DNA from: Thermoplasmata archaeon
GTDB lineage: Archaea > Thermoplasmatota > Thermoplasmata > Thermoplasmatales > Thermoplasmataceae
Direction of reading: 5' to 3'
DNA length: 64,000 bases
Assembly: GCA_021797735.1 (NCBI GenBank)
Contig: JAJZZE010000021.1
Span: 47,069 to 111,068, forward strand
Shown here: positions 26,590 through 36,146 of the stretch, piece by piece
How the letters are laid out: the number at the start of each line of letters is the position of its first letter
Position numbering within the stretch: position 1 is the stretch's first letter
Notes under the pieces: model-generated
What the model was told of the DNA's origin: nothing
Database searches by the model: none
The model's input: the letters and a program-made list of their open reading frames with translations, nothing else
Program-made: the position numbers and the translations under genes

Positions 26590-27714
26590 CTATAATAACT
26601 GCATTCCATTTGATATCGCATCGATTAGCCATTTTGCATTGTTCATAACATCGTATAAATTGCTTTTATCCCAGACCTCGCCACTTTTTTTGATTGAATT
26701 ATCAAGCCATCCACTGGAGGGGCCCACACCAATAATCTCAGAATCATCAAGCCATCCCTTTATATAAGCAGCGGATTCATCCCTGAAATCGAAGCCAAAA
26801 TGTGAACCAACAAGATATGAGGATAGTTCCGCCTCGGTTTCTGCTATTCCCCTTAAAATACCTTTCTTTGATAGATGGTCAAGACGCGCATGTGACATTT
26901 CATGGATAAGTGTATGGAGAGAATCAACATCCTCGCCCGGCACCTTCATTACAACTATCGTCTGCCGCTCTATAGCTGGCCCTATTTTTACCTTTCCGTT
27001 CTCTATGCTTGCCTTATGCTCATCCCGCGAATGTGCAGTATATCCTCTTGCTCCATTAAATATTGTGTTTTCTTTTACATCGTAATACTGTTTAGCAATC
27101 TCCTTCAATATTTTATATATAGATCTTGCACTTCTATCATCCTCTACCGGTTTTTCCTTGCCCGGTATCGCTTCAGTCTGCGATATGTCATATACATTCC
27201 CAACTCCGAATTTAGATGGCTTTCTATGATAATTATGTTGGTAGAATTTATCATGGACTAATTGAAAGATGGTATTGTCGTCAACCCCCTCCTTTTTCTT
27301 CTTCTCCGTGAATGCCTTCATTCTCCCGGGCATATCATATTTTGGGACCCTTAGTGGATAGAGAACTTTAATCGATACTGTACCTTCTTTCGGCCTCCTT
27401 CCAAAATATCTCCATTCTCTTATAGATCTAACTATAGTAGCATTTTCATATTGATAGTATATGAGGATTGAATTGAACATACTGTAATCTCCAAGAGTTC
27501 CAGAATATTTATTTAATCCCAGCATCATCTGATCAATTTTGGTAACCCTGGACAGGCTTTCTATGATACGGTTTGCATCAGTTCTAAGCTGTAATACAAG
27601 CGGGTCTTCGTCCTCTGTTATAGCCATTTTTTCCTTTACAGGCTTCCTCAAGCTGACCTTTTTACGATTTTTAGTTTTATTCTTATCCTCCATTATTATC
27701 TCGGTTTCTGTCAT
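26590..27714 (-). CDS. ArdC/ImmA-like zinc metallopeptidase, probably from a mobile element
   Basis: 374 residues. The central part (about 90-150: FNSILIYYQYENATIV, REWRYFGRRPKEG, then IKVLYP) follows the pattern of the ssDNA-binding N-terminal domain of ArdC antirestriction proteins. The C-terminal part has a zincin site, IHEMSHARLDH (HExxH), with a downstream glutamate in AETEAELSSYLV, as in ImmA/IrrE (DUF955) and ArdC proteases. A basic N-terminal extension precedes these. Such proteins travel on plasmids and integrative elements and protect incoming DNA or inactivate repressors. It stands alone next to a tRNA gene and a small insertion element, fitting the remains of an integrated element. 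It could still be a functional resident gene. Confidence 0.7.
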   Translation of the reverse strand: MTETEIIMEDKNKTKNRKKVSLRKPVKEKMAITEDEDPLVLQLRTDANRIIESLSRVTKIDQMMLGLNKYSGTLGDYSMFNSILIYYQYENATIVRSIREWRYFGRRPKEGTVSIKVLYPLRVPKYDMPGRMKAFTEKKKKEGVDDNTIFQLVHDKFYQHNYHRKPSKFGVGNVYDISQTEAIPGKEKPVEDDRSARSIYKILKEIAKQYYDVKENTIFNGARGYTAHSRDEHKASIENGKVKIGPAIERQTIVVMKVPGEDVDSLHTLIHEMSHARLDHLSKKGILRGIAETEAELSSYLVGSHFGFDFRDESAAYIKGWLDDSEIIGVGPSSGWLDNSIKKSGEVWDKSNLYDVMNNAKWLIDAISNGMQLL

Positions 27715-27854
27715 TTTATTACCTTTCCAAAGTTTAGATTTTGCTTTTATATTCTTATTATATTGGTATTATAATTTACCTTCCATTGATCGACACTTCC
27801 AATGTCACCAACTATCTGTAAATATCCGTGTGCGAACACGATAATTAACCTCAT

Positions 27855-28811
27855 TTAACCGCTATTTCTGTGCATCAATATAGCATTTCTAAGGCTAATT
27901 TTATACCCTATATAACCTATTACAGCTACAGATAGCACTACAAGGAAAAATGGAAGGCCCAGCACATCAAGATTGTGGATCTTAATTCCCGTTATTATGT
28001 TATAATCCCATAGCACAGGGAAAATTAAGGTAATAATTCCAGCAATTACAAAAGCAATTCCGCCATATGATAAAACAAAATGGCTTATTCCCCTGGCAAC
28101 ATAGGCAATATCCTCTTTAGTTAGGTTCTTCTTTTTTGAAAGCCATGTACCGAAAAATGCACCTGCAATTATCTGCATTGTCATGGTGCCAAGGCCAAAC
28201 ATAAGTCCAGGAAGAAAACCAAGATAAACCGGCATCTGCGGTGCAAGTACAAAGTAAACTATCAGTGCAAACGCCCCAAATCCGAAACCAGCTATTAATC
28301 CATGAACAAACGCAAGCCTCATAGGAATAGGTTTATACACACCATTCTCCTTTACCATCACCGGGCTATCCATATGATGCATTTCCCTGTACTCCTCTTC
28401 TGGGTGGTTCTTATGTATGCCGGTGACCTTATTTAACATCTCTTCTATGATATGTATATGTGGATACTTTAGCTTATTGGCTATATAAAACCCTGAAAGT
28501 GTCATTACAAGCCCAACTATTATATATACTGTACTGTTAAAATATTTTACAAGCATAAAACCGGCAAGAGCCACAGCCGCAATTTCAGACATTATAGCCC
28601 TTTCAACGGTAAAACCGGTTGAAAATATAAGCCCTGCTTTCATACCACCCCTGGTTGAGTAACTCCCAACTGCATATGAAAATGTTATTGGCCATGTATG
28701 TTCATCAGGGGTTATGCCATGTACTATACCAAGAATATATGAAATCACTATCGTTGCATATATACCTTCATATACTGGATTCCAGATATTTATTCCCATT
28801 ATCATCACCAT
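27855..28811 (-). CDS. Polytopic membrane protein, NiCoT/UreH-like metal transporter candidate
   Basis: 318 residues with about seven to eight helices. The first helix contains YILGIVHGITPDEHTWPITFSY, resembling the HxxxxDE/DH metal-binding motif in helix 2 of nickel/cobalt transporters. A cytoplasmic loop is rich in histidine and glutamate (HPEEEYREMHHMD), and AFVHGLIAGFGFGAFALI adds a second histidine-glycine helix. Metal specificity is not clear. Three ATGs (28811, 28805, 28799) can start it; only the N-terminal tail changes. The 330-nt gap to ssb is discussed separately. Confidence 0.65.
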   Translation of the reverse strand: MVMIMGINIWNPVYEGIYATIVISYILGIVHGITPDEHTWPITFSYAVGSYSTRGGMKAGLIFSTGFTVERAIMSEIAAVALAGFMLVKYFNSTVYIIVGLVMTLSGFYIANKLKYPHIHIIEEMLNKVTGIHKNHPEEEYREMHHMDSPVMVKENGVYKPIPMRLAFVHGLIAGFGFGAFALIVYFVLAPQMPVYLGFLPGLMFGLGTMTMQIIAGAFFGTWLSKKKNLTKEDIAYVARGISHFVLSYGGIAFVIAGIITLIFPVLWDYNIITGIKIHNLDVLGLPFFLVVLSVAVIGYIGYKISLRNAILMHRNSG

Positions 28812-29042
28812 CTCATTAATATTTTGTGTGCTGGCCTGCTAATTTATTACCGTATTAATATATCCGATTGTAATTATTAAACATTCCTTTTTGGACATAA
28901 TTTTTTAGGCCGGCAGGCGGAATAAGCACCTCTCTCATGTTACTATTCCCGGGATCTGGATACTTATGAAATACATACTTTTAATTTTACATTATAATTG
29001 CTTCCACAGTTATACCTTTGGAAAGGGGTTATATAAACTGAC

Positions 29043-29056
29043 CAGACGTTTGTCTG
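29043..29056. promoter_or_regulatory. Short perfect palindrome next to a TATA-like sequence
   Basis: CAGACGTTTGTCTG has 5-bp arms around GTTT and lies about 10 nt after GGTTATATAAAC (29027-29038). It may be an operator overlapping a promoter in the 330-nt gap between the metal-transporter-like gene and ssb. No frame follows directly, so its target is unclear. The rest of the gap is AT-rich with no gene seen. Confidence 0.3.
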
Positions 29057-29083
29057 ATATGGCGATATAACTAAAAATAGATA

Positions 29084-29093
29084 TATTTAAATA
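29084..29093 (+). promoter_or_regulatory. TATA box of the ssb gene
   Basis: ATATTTAAATA-type sequence about 50 nt upstream of the ATG at 29142, leaving a leader of roughly 25 nt that contains AAAGGAAG, a possible ribosome-binding site at 29126-29133. This gene therefore appears to have a leader, unlike several others in the window. Confidence 0.4.
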
Positions 29094-29141
29094 ACCGTTA
29101 AATATTATTATCTATCCGAAAGGATTAAAGGAAGTAATAAC

Positions 29142-29615
29142 ATGGATGAAATAACCAAAATTAAGGATTTGACACCTTCCTCCAGGCGTGTTAACGTTGT
29201 AGGTAAGGTAGTAGTATTAGGTGAGCCAAAAGAGATAAAGACCAGATTCGGGGAAGATAAATCTGTCACAGAGGTAACAGTTGCCGATGATACAGGAAAA
29301 ATAACCCTGACATTATGGGATGACCAGACAAAGGATATAAGAGATGGTGAAGTTTTAAAGATCGACAACGGTTATATATCACTATTAAGAGGTCACATGA
29401 GATTGAACGTTGGAAAATACGGATCAATGGCAGAATCTGAAGAGGATATAGAACCAAATGAAGAACTCGATATGAGCGAAAAGGAATACGAATATCAGTA
29501 CAACAATTACAACAGATACAACAACAACAATAATAATAACAGAAATAGTGGAAATCGCAGATACGGTAACAATAGAAGAAGCAATTACAACAGAAACGAC
29601 GATAACGAAGAGTAA
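29142..29615 (+). CDS. ssb: Single-stranded DNA-binding protein, one OB fold and Asn/Arg/Tyr-rich tail
   Basis: 157 residues. Residues 1-95 form a single OB fold (VNVVGKVVVLGEPKEI, VTVADDTGKITLTLWDDQ, VLKIDNGYISLLRG), like the simple SSB of Sulfolobus. An acidic linker (EEDIEPNEELDMSEKEYEY) follows. The last 45 residues are almost wholly Asn, Tyr and Arg (YNRYNNNNNNNRNSGNRR) and must be disordered, then end acidic (DDNEE), as SSB tails often do. It protects ssDNA and recruits partners. DNA ligase is encoded convergently next to it. Confidence 0.85.
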   Translation: MDEITKIKDLTPSSRRVNVVGKVVVLGEPKEIKTRFGEDKSVTEVTVADDTGKITLTLWDDQTKDIRDGEVLKIDNGYISLLRGHMRLNVGKYGSMAESEEDIEPNEELDMSEKEYEYQYNNYNRYNNNNNNNRNSGNRRYGNNRRSNYNRNDDNEE

Positions 29616-29636
29616 ATAATAATTATTAATTTATTT

Positions 29637-31385
29637 TTATTTTGTTTTTTTCTGCATTTTAAATAATTCTATAATCTCATTTGTTGTTGTAGCATCTTCA
29701 GGCTTTTTATCATTTCTTATTTTTATAAGTCTTGGGAACCTTAATGCCAGCCCAGAATTCTTTTCTATTAAATCATAAGCGCATTTATGTACCGGGCTTA
29801 CTGTGATTTCAGCTCCATTTATCTCCATCACAATTTCAGGATATATCCACATATCAGGAACCATTTTTGAATTAACCCTTGCAGGTTTTTCCCTCACAAT
29901 TTTATCAGAAAACATTTTTGGCAATGAGAACAGTACTTCATCCGTAAATCCGGTACCTAACTTTGTGAAGGATTCAAATGTATCATCCTGGTCGTTATAT
30001 GATGCCATTAACAGTGCACCATATGCACCGGTTCTCCTTCCATGCCCGTTAAATGCCCCGATAACAACCAGATCCATAGAATCAGCCAGTTCCTTCTCAT
30101 AATCCCTTTTAAATTTTATCCATAACCATCCCCTTGCCCCTGCCCTGTATACAGATTCATTAGAAGTATTCTTTGCAACTACACCTTCACAGCCACTTTC
30201 TATACTTTCCTCAAAGAATTTATTGATTTTATCCCCATCATCTGAAACTATTCTTGTCGCCAGTTTAAAATAATCATTATCCTTAAAATTCTTCTCTAAG
30301 ATTTTTCTTCTTTCAGGGTATGGTAAATTTACTAATGATTTGCCGTTTAAATATAGAATGTCAAAAATAAACATAACAATAGGTATCTCCTTAGACACCT
30401 GGTTTAACTCATATTTTCTTCCCCTCCTCTGTGAAACCATCTGAAATGGATATAGTTCACCCGTATCAGGATTATACGGTACAGATTCTCCGTCAATTAT
30501 TATAGAATCAAATTTATAATTATCCTTAAAGTTTTTCTGGATATCAGGGAAATTTAGGGTTGTTTCCTCAAGGCCACGTGAGAATATCTTAATAACATTT
30601 CCTTTTTTATGCAACTGTGTCCTCAGGCCATCATATTTATATTCATATGCAGAGTTGTGGTTCATTTTTTCGTTTATTTCATTTATTGATCTTAATCTCT
30701 CTGCCAGCATTACCTTAAACGGTATTAACGGTTCTGCACCAGTATTATTTATCCTCTCAATATCGTTATTTTTTAACAGTAGTGCTATATACCCAATATC
30801 TGGGTGAAAATTATATGCATTCTCTATTGCATCAGAATACTGTTTATCAGAAAATGCTGATACAAGGGAATCGAGAATGGTGGAATCCGCAACACCCAGT
30901 CTTAACTTTCCGGTTATTATTCTTGTAATGTATTTAATATCATCTGGCGATGAATTCATCAGTAAATTCAGGTATATATTTATCTTTGTCCTTATGCTTT
31001 CATGCCCTGAGCTTTTTGCAAGGTTTGTTAAATTATCATACACGTATTTTACAGTTAATTCTTCAGTAAATAATGGTTTCTGTTGAATCCCGCTGCTTAT
31101 TTCATATGCTGTTGTTCCCAGGTCACCTGTTTTATAAAAAATTTTATTTATCTCCTCTTCTGGCATAGCCGAAACACTGGATAATGCCTTTATTATTATT
31201 TTATCCGATACTCCAAATTCTATATTTTCATAATCGGGTGCAAGTTTTCCCTGAATTAAATATGTGATATTTTTTAAATCATCATCTGATTCCTTAAACA
31301 ATGAGGCTAAAATATCTGTTAATTCAAGCCTCTTCGTTGTTTCTTCCATTTCCATGAATTTGGATGTTACATCGGAAAATAACAT
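29637..31385 (-). CDS. lig: ATP-dependent DNA ligase
   Basis: 582 residues, typical for archaeal Lig. An N-terminal DNA-binding domain occupies about 1-220. The adenylation motif I is YEYKYDGLR, with the nucleophilic lysine near 248. Further motifs are [34 protein letters not shown] and the motif V region [10 protein letters not shown]-terminal OB domain includes [17 protein letters not shown]. Seals nicks in replication and repair. Convergent with ssb, 21 nt between the ends. Confidence 0.96.
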   Translation of the reverse strand: MLFSDVTSKFMEMEETTKRLELTDILASLFKESDDDLKNITYLIQGKLAPDYENIEFGVSDKIIIKALSSVSAMPEEEINKIFYKTGDLGTTAYEISSGIQQKPLFTEELTVKYVYDNLTNLAKSSGHESIRTKINIYLNLLMNSSPDDIKYITRIITGKLRLGVADSTILDSLVSAFSDKQYSDAIENAYNFHPDIGYIALLLKNNDIERINNTGAEPLIPFKVMLAERLRSINEINEKMNHNSAYEYKYDGLRTQLHKKGNVIKIFSRGLEETTLNFPDIQKNFKDNYKFDSIIIDGESVPYNPDTGELYPFQMVSQRRGRKYELNQVSKEIPIVMFIFDILYLNGKSLVNLPYPERRKILEKNFKDNDYFKLATRIVSDDGDKINKFFEESIESGCEGVVAKNTSNESVYRAGARGWLWIKFKRDYEKELADSMDLVVIGAFNGHGRRTGAYGALLMASYNDQDDTFESFTKLGTGFTDEVLFSLPKMFSDKIVREKPARVNSKMVPDMWIYPEIVMEINGAEITVSPVHKCAYDLIEKNSGLALRFPRLIKIRNDKKPEDATTTNEIIELFKMQKKTK

Positions 31386-31519
31386 ATATAATAATCATTT
31401 ACTATATAATAAATCTTTCAATAAAGTATGCATTACACGATTTTAAAATCTGCAATAGATTGAATTGCAGGCGTATACAAAAACTTAAAATTTATATCCA
31501 TTGTTATAATTATCTATTA

Positions 31520-31615
31520 CCCGACTTAGCTCAGTTGGTAGAGCGATGGACTGTAGAGTGTTATGCTGCATACGCAGTTATCCATAGGTCTCTGGTTCGA
31601 ATCCGGAAGTCGGGA
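31520..31615 (+). tRNA. tRNA-Tyr (anticodon GTA) with an intron
   Basis: Acceptor CCCGACT pairs fully with AGTCGGG; discriminator A. D arm TTAGCTCAGTTGGTAGAGC is regular. The anticodon stem is ATGGA/TCCAT with loop CTGTAG...A, anticodon GTA. The loop is interrupted after position 37 by about 23 nt (31557-31579, or shifted by one base), the canonical archaeal intron site cut by the splicing endonuclease. T arm TCTGG-TTCGAAT-CCGGA. Mature length 73 nt. The 222 nt from here to the antiporter gene have no other gene. Confidence 0.93.
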
Positions 31616-31837
31616 TGCACTGAATTTTTGTTATGTAATTACAAATTTTCACATACCAAACCCATTTTAAATCATCAATATATATAGTCATTTAATTATT
31701 TATGCATTTTTATAATTAATGTATTAATTTTAGCTAAAATATGAATCATTTAGCATAAAAAAAATAATTTTAGAAATATTAACTCATTTTTAAAAATTTT
31801 TACAAAAATATTAAATACACTTACTATATATAACTCT

Positions 31838-33442
31838 ATGTACAATATACCCGACGTATTACTCGCATTACTGTTCTTAGGTGTACTGTTATTACTTGCA
31901 AAGTTGGGAGAAGAATTAATGGCAAAACTAAAGCTTGTTCCATACGTTGCAGCAATATTCTTAGGTATTATTGTAGGTCCCGGTGTTCTAGGACTGATAA
32001 AAATATTACCGGATATAAGTTTATTTGTATCGCTGGGTATCAACTTTTTATTATTTGCAGGCGGTGCCCTTGAATTTCAGAATATTAAAACCAGGGATCT
32101 GTTAAACTATAAAAATATAATAATAGGCGTAATAGAATTTATAGTTCCTTTCTCACTCATAGCATATGCTGCATATTATATATTTCATAGTTTTATTTTA
32201 TCAATTGTAATAGGCATAGTTGCAGGCATGAGCAGTGCAGGTCCACTGGTAAGACTATTAAGTGATACTGGTTTGAATAAAACAGAGGAAGGAAATAAGA
32301 TATTTCAGCAGGTTATTATAATAGAAATATCCGCAGTTATACTGTTTACATTTGTTTCAGATTTATATGGCAAAGCAATAAATTTTATCAGTGTATCAAG
32401 AATTGCAGTAGAATTAGTTATATCACTATCATTGATAATACTATTTTCAAAGTATGTCCTGATAAAACTGTTAAATAAAATAGATTACAATTCAAAGGCC
32501 CATGAAACCCTGATAGCTGTTATAATTGCATTTGTATTTATTTTAGGATTTGTAGGGCAATTATATGGCTTTAATTCGGCAATAGTTGCATTATTTATCG
32601 GCATAACTTTAAGGGACTTTGTAAAGGCAAGGCCAATAGTTGCGGAAAAAATTTCAACGGTAACCTATGGGTTCTTTGAGCCATTGTTTTTTGTAGGCTT
32701 AGGATTATATTTTGTCAGGGTGACAGTACCACTATTATTGCTCGGGTTTGCTGTTTTTGTAATAGGATTAATACTTAAGCCAATGGCAGGCGCAATAGTA
32801 TCAAAAATAATAAAGATAGATACGTGGAAAAATATGTTTGGTACCTCTGTTAATGGAGGTGTTGATGCGGCACTGCTGGTTCTTGCCCTATCATTCTCAA
32901 TTGTAGGTGGGTATGATTATTCAATTGTAATGATAGCAATAACCCTGCTGTCCCTGGTGATACCACTATTATTTAATTTAAAGGCACCCGTTATACCGGC
33001 AAAAAAATCAAAATATTTATGGGAGATTATTAACACGGAATTTAAAAATTTAAGGGCATGTGATATATCAAAAACACTGCAAACTGTATCGGTAAATGTA
33101 GATAATCCCATAAGCCTGGCATTCAAAATGTGTACCGATTTAAATGCAAGGGCGGTAATAGTTACAAATTCAAGCAACAGGGTTCTCGGTGAGTTATTAT
33201 TAAGCGATCTGGTTACATTAGGAGAAAATAAATTAAGGACATTGAGGGTCAGTGACGGCAATATAATTCCTGCGATCAAGGTTAAATGCGATTCTCCTGC
33301 AACAGATTTAATAAAAATATTCAGAGAGGGTGACCCACCGATCGTTGCAGTTGTAGACAGTAACCGCAAATTTATCGGTACACTCCTGGAAAGGGAAATA
33401 CTGAAGCACATATCAGATGTGCTGGATACTGAAAAATCATAA
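31838..33442 (+). CDS. CPA2-type cation/proton antiporter with C-terminal CBS pair
   Basis: 534 residues. Residues 1-385 form about twelve helices of the Kef/Na-H exchanger type (VPYVAAIFLGIIVGPGVLG early, MSSAGPLVRLLSDTG in the middle, GVDAALLVLALSFSIVGGYD late). Residues 400-525 hold two CBS-like repeats (VNVDNPISLAFKMCTDLNARAVIVT and KVKCDSPATDLIKIFREGDPPIVAVVD), which probably sense a nucleotide or ionic state. Exchanges K+ or Na+ for protons. Plausible role in pH homeostasis of an acidophile. Confidence 0.85.
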   Translation: MYNIPDVLLALLFLGVLLLLAKLGEELMAKLKLVPYVAAIFLGIIVGPGVLGLIKILPDISLFVSLGINFLLFAGGALEFQNIKTRDLLNYKNIIIGVIEFIVPFSLIAYAAYYIFHSFILSIVIGIVAGMSSAGPLVRLLSDTGLNKTEEGNKIFQQVIIIEISAVILFTFVSDLYGKAINFISVSRIAVELVISLSLIILFSKYVLIKLLNKIDYNSKAHETLIAVIIAFVFILGFVGQLYGFNSAIVALFIGITLRDFVKARPIVAEKISTVTYGFFEPLFFVGLGLYFVRVTVPLLLLGFAVFVIGLILKPMAGAIVSKIIKIDTWKNMFGTSVNGGVDAALLVLALSFSIVGGYDYSIVMIAITLLSLVIPLLFNLKAPVIPAKKSKYLWEIINTEFKNLRACDISKTLQTVSVNVDNPISLAFKMCTDLNARAVIVTNSSNRVLGELLLSDLVTLGENKLRTLRVSDGNIIPAIKVKCDSPATDLIKIFREGDPPIVAVVDSNRKFIGTLLEREILKHISDVLDTEKS

Positions 33443-33480
33443 AGTATATAAACGCATAGTTAATAATGAAAAATAGAAAA

Positions 33481-33490
33481 TTTAAATATA
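33481..33490 (+). promoter_or_regulatory. TATA box of the proteasome beta gene, with a downstream ribosome-binding site
   Basis: TTTAAATATA lies 52 nt before the ATG at 33533. GAAGTGATTG immediately upstream of that ATG contains GTGAT, complementary to the archaeal 16S rRNA 3' end. The transcript should have a leader of about 25 nt. Confidence 0.45.
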
Positions 33491-33532
33491 TTATTTGTTA
33501 TGTAGAAACAATTAGTTTATAGAAGTGATTGT

Positions 33533-34165
33533 ATGGATGTATTAAAAACAGGAACAACTACAGTAGGAATTACAGCTGGAGATTACGTTGTAATGGGAAC
33601 AGATAGCAGGGCTACAATGGGGAATTTCATTTCAAATAAGGGTGCTCAAAAATTATACCAGATCGATACCTATGCAGGTATGACCATAGCGGGTTTGGTA
33701 GGTGATGCCCAGGTACTGGTAAGGTATATGAAAGCAGAAATGGAATTATACCGTGTACAGAGAAAGATTAATATGCCCATTGAGGCGGCAGCAACATTAT
33801 TATCAAACATGCTAAACCAGTCTAAATTTTATCCGTATATGGTTCAGCTGCTGCTGGGAGGCTATGATAAAAAACCACACATATTCTCAATAGACGCTGC
33901 AGGTGGATCGGTGGAAGATAAATATGCAAGCACCGGATCTGGATCACCATTTGTTTATGGTGTACTCGAGGCAGAATATTCCGAGGGTATGAAACTTGAG
34001 GATGCGATAAACCTTGTTGTAAAATCAATAAGTGTGTCAAAACAGAGGGATTCAGCATCTGGAAATATGATCCAGGTAGGTGTTATAGATCCAAAGAAAG
34101 GATTCAGCTATTTATCTGAGGATGATGTATTATCCAGAATTAAAAAAATGAAATTAATATTATAA
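33533..34165 (+). CDS. psmB: Proteasome beta subunit
   Basis: 210 residues. A seven-residue propeptide (MDVLKTG) precedes the N-terminal nucleophile Thr8 in TTTVG. The supporting D (GTDSRAT) and K (GAQKLYQ) are in place, and SKQRDSASG carries the conserved C-terminal catalytic-site residues. Autocleavage at Gly-Thr gives the active protease, which assembles with alpha rings into the 20S particle. Length and propeptide resemble Thermoplasma beta. The next gene, 31 nt downstream, is aCPSF1. Confidence 0.97.
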   Translation: MDVLKTGTTTVGITAGDYVVMGTDSRATMGNFISNKGAQKLYQIDTYAGMTIAGLVGDAQVLVRYMKAEMELYRVQRKINMPIEAAATLLSNMLNQSKFYPYMVQLLLGGYDKKPHIFSIDAAGGSVEDKYASTGSGSPFVYGVLEAEYSEGMKLEDAINLVVKSISVSKQRDSASGNMIQVGVIDPKKGFSYLSEDDVLSRIKKMKLIL

Positions 34166-34196
34166 ATTTTTTATTTTTAAGTTTAAGGTGTTTAAA

Positions 34197-36113
34197 ATGT
34201 CTTTTCGAGATTATTTAAGCGAAGCAAGGTCTATTTTTGATAGATTATACCCGGATAATAAGATTACAGAGATTGATTACGAAGGATCAACAATAGTTGT
34301 TTACACAAAGGATCAGAATCTATTCTCACAGAGGGATGATCTGGCAAGGCAGATAGCTCAGGAATTAAGAAGAAGGATAGCAATACGGCCGGATCCATCA
34401 ATAATGAGTGGTGAAAAGGATGCCGATGAGAAAATACGGTCACTGGTGCCGGAAGAGGCAGGTTTAAAGGATTTATATTTTGAACCGGATACAGGGGAAA
34501 CTGTAATGGAGGTAGATGAACCATCTGTCATAACAAATTCGGATTTAATTAAGGAGATAAAATCAGAAACAAACTGGTCTCCAAGAATTGTAAGGGCACC
34601 ACCGATGTACTCAAGAACTGTTAAGGAGGTACGTGAGTACATAAGGGATGTGAAGCAGGAAAGAAAGGAATTTTTACACAATCTTGGAATAAAATTAACA
34701 ACACCATTAATGCCCGGTGAAACGTGGATAAGAATGACAGCCTTGGGAGGCCACAGGGAGGTTGGAAGAAGTGCAACATTAATATCAACAAACAATTCAA
34801 GGGTTTTAGTCGACTGCGGAATGATCAATATTAATGACCCGGACCAGCCATGGGAGGAGGCTCCATATTTATATGCCCCCGAAATACAGCCATTTTCATC
34901 CCTGGATGCTGTTGTTCTGACACATGCGCATCTTGACCATTCAGGCTTACTGCCATTATTATATAAATATGGTTACGAAGGCCCGGTATATACCACCGCC
35001 CCTACAAGGGATTTAGCAGCGTTGCTTCAGAATGATTACGTTAAGGTATCACATTCTGAAAATCATAAATTATCATACGAATCAAAACAGATCAGGGATG
35101 AATTAAAGCATACAATAGTATTAAAATATAATGAAACGGCAGATATTACCCCGGATATAAGGTTAACATTCTATAACGCTGGCCATATTTTGGGATCTGC
35201 CGCAGTACATCTACACATAGGTGATGGGTTATACAATGTTGTCCTCAGTGGGGACCAGAAATTTGAAAAGACATGGTTATTTAATCCTGCTGTAAATAGA
35301 TTCCCAAGGGTGGAAACCCTAATGTTAGAATCAACATATGCCGGCAGGGACGATTACGCATTTACAAGGCTGGAAGCAACAAATACACTGGTAGATGTTG
35401 TGAACAGGACATTTGATCGTGGTGGTTCCGTACTTGTGCCAGTATTTGCCGTTGGAAGAAGCCAGGAGGTTATGTTAGTCCTGGAGGATGCATACAGGAA
35501 TAAATTAATCCCTGAAAATACAAAGGTATACCTGGATGGAATGATAATGGAGGCAACAGCAATACATGCAGCATATCCAGAGTATCTGAACCGTGATCTG
35601 AGGGAAGCAATAATGATAAAGCGTGAAAACCCATTTTTAAGCCCGATATTCAAGAGTATTGAAACCAGGCAGCAGAGAATAGATGTGTGTGATTCGCCAG
35701 AGAGCAAGGTCATACTATCAACAGCAGGTATGATGAACGGTGGCCCTGTTCTGGAATATTTTAAAACCCTATCACCGGACAGTAAGAACACACTGGCATT
35801 TGTGGGTTATCAGGCGGATGGTACCCTGGGTAGAAGAATACAGTCGGGTGCAAACTATGTAACATTATCCGATAATGGCAAATCAACAAAATTTGAAATA
35901 AAAATGTCTGTAGAAAATGCAGAGGGTTTTTCCGGTCATTCAAACAAAAGGGAATTATTAAATTTCATAGCAGGAATGCAGCCAAGGCCACAGAGAATAC
36001 TGATAAATCATGGAGACGGCAATAAATGTTATGAGTTTGCAAAATTAATACATGCGAAGTTTGGAGTGGAAGCAATATCCATGAAGGATCTGGAAACAAC
36101 AAGACTGTATTAA
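34197..36113 (+). CDS. aCPSF1/FttA, KH-domain beta-CASP ribonuclease and transcription terminator
   Basis: 638 residues from the ATG at 34197, chosen because AAGGTG (34185-34190) lies at Shine-Dalgarno distance; a GTG at 34188 is the other option. An N-terminal tandem KH region (about 1-140) is followed by the metallo-beta-lactamase core: LTHAHLDHSGLLP with the zinc ligands, NAGHILGSAA and SGDQKFEK. The beta-CASP insert includes GGSVLVPVFAVGRSQE. The C-terminus has SGHSNKRELL and ILINHGDGNKC. In archaea the protein cleaves nascent RNA at U-rich sites and drives 3'-end formation. Confidence 0.96.
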   Translation: MSFRDYLSEARSIFDRLYPDNKITEIDYEGSTIVVYTKDQNLFSQRDDLARQIAQELRRRIAIRPDPSIMSGEKDADEKIRSLVPEEAGLKDLYFEPDTGETVMEVDEPSVITNSDLIKEIKSETNWSPRIVRAPPMYSRTVKEVREYIRDVKQERKEFLHNLGIKLTTPLMPGETWIRMTALGGHREVGRSATLISTNNSRVLVDCGMININDPDQPWEEAPYLYAPEIQPFSSLDAVVLTHAHLDHSGLLPLLYKYGYEGPVYTTAPTRDLAALLQNDYVKVSHSENHKLSYESKQIRDELKHTIVLKYNETADITPDIRLTFYNAGHILGSAAVHLHIGDGLYNVVLSGDQKFEKTWLFNPAVNRFPRVETLMLESTYAGRDDYAFTRLEATNTLVDVVNRTFDRGGSVLVPVFAVGRSQEVMLVLEDAYRNKLIPENTKVYLDGMIMEATAIHAAYPEYLNRDLREAIMIKRENPFLSPIFKSIETRQQRIDVCDSPESKVILSTAGMMNGGPVLEYFKTLSPDSKNTLAFVGYQADGTLGRRIQSGANYVTLSDNGKSTKFEIKMSVENAEGFSGHSNKRELLNFIAGMQPRPQRILINHGDGNKCYEFAKLIHAKFGVEAISMKDLETTRLY

Positions 36114-36146
36114 ACTTTATATAACTAATTTTATTTACTTTAATTT

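Noticed and set aside
29520..29560. AAC/AAT-rich stretch as a CRISPR or simple repeat
   Set aside because: It is the coding sequence of the Asn-rich SSB tail, with no spacer structure. No CRISPR array was seen in the window.
32917..33411. 164-codon frame on the minus strand
   Set aside because: Antisense to the CBS part of the antiporter; no start signals.
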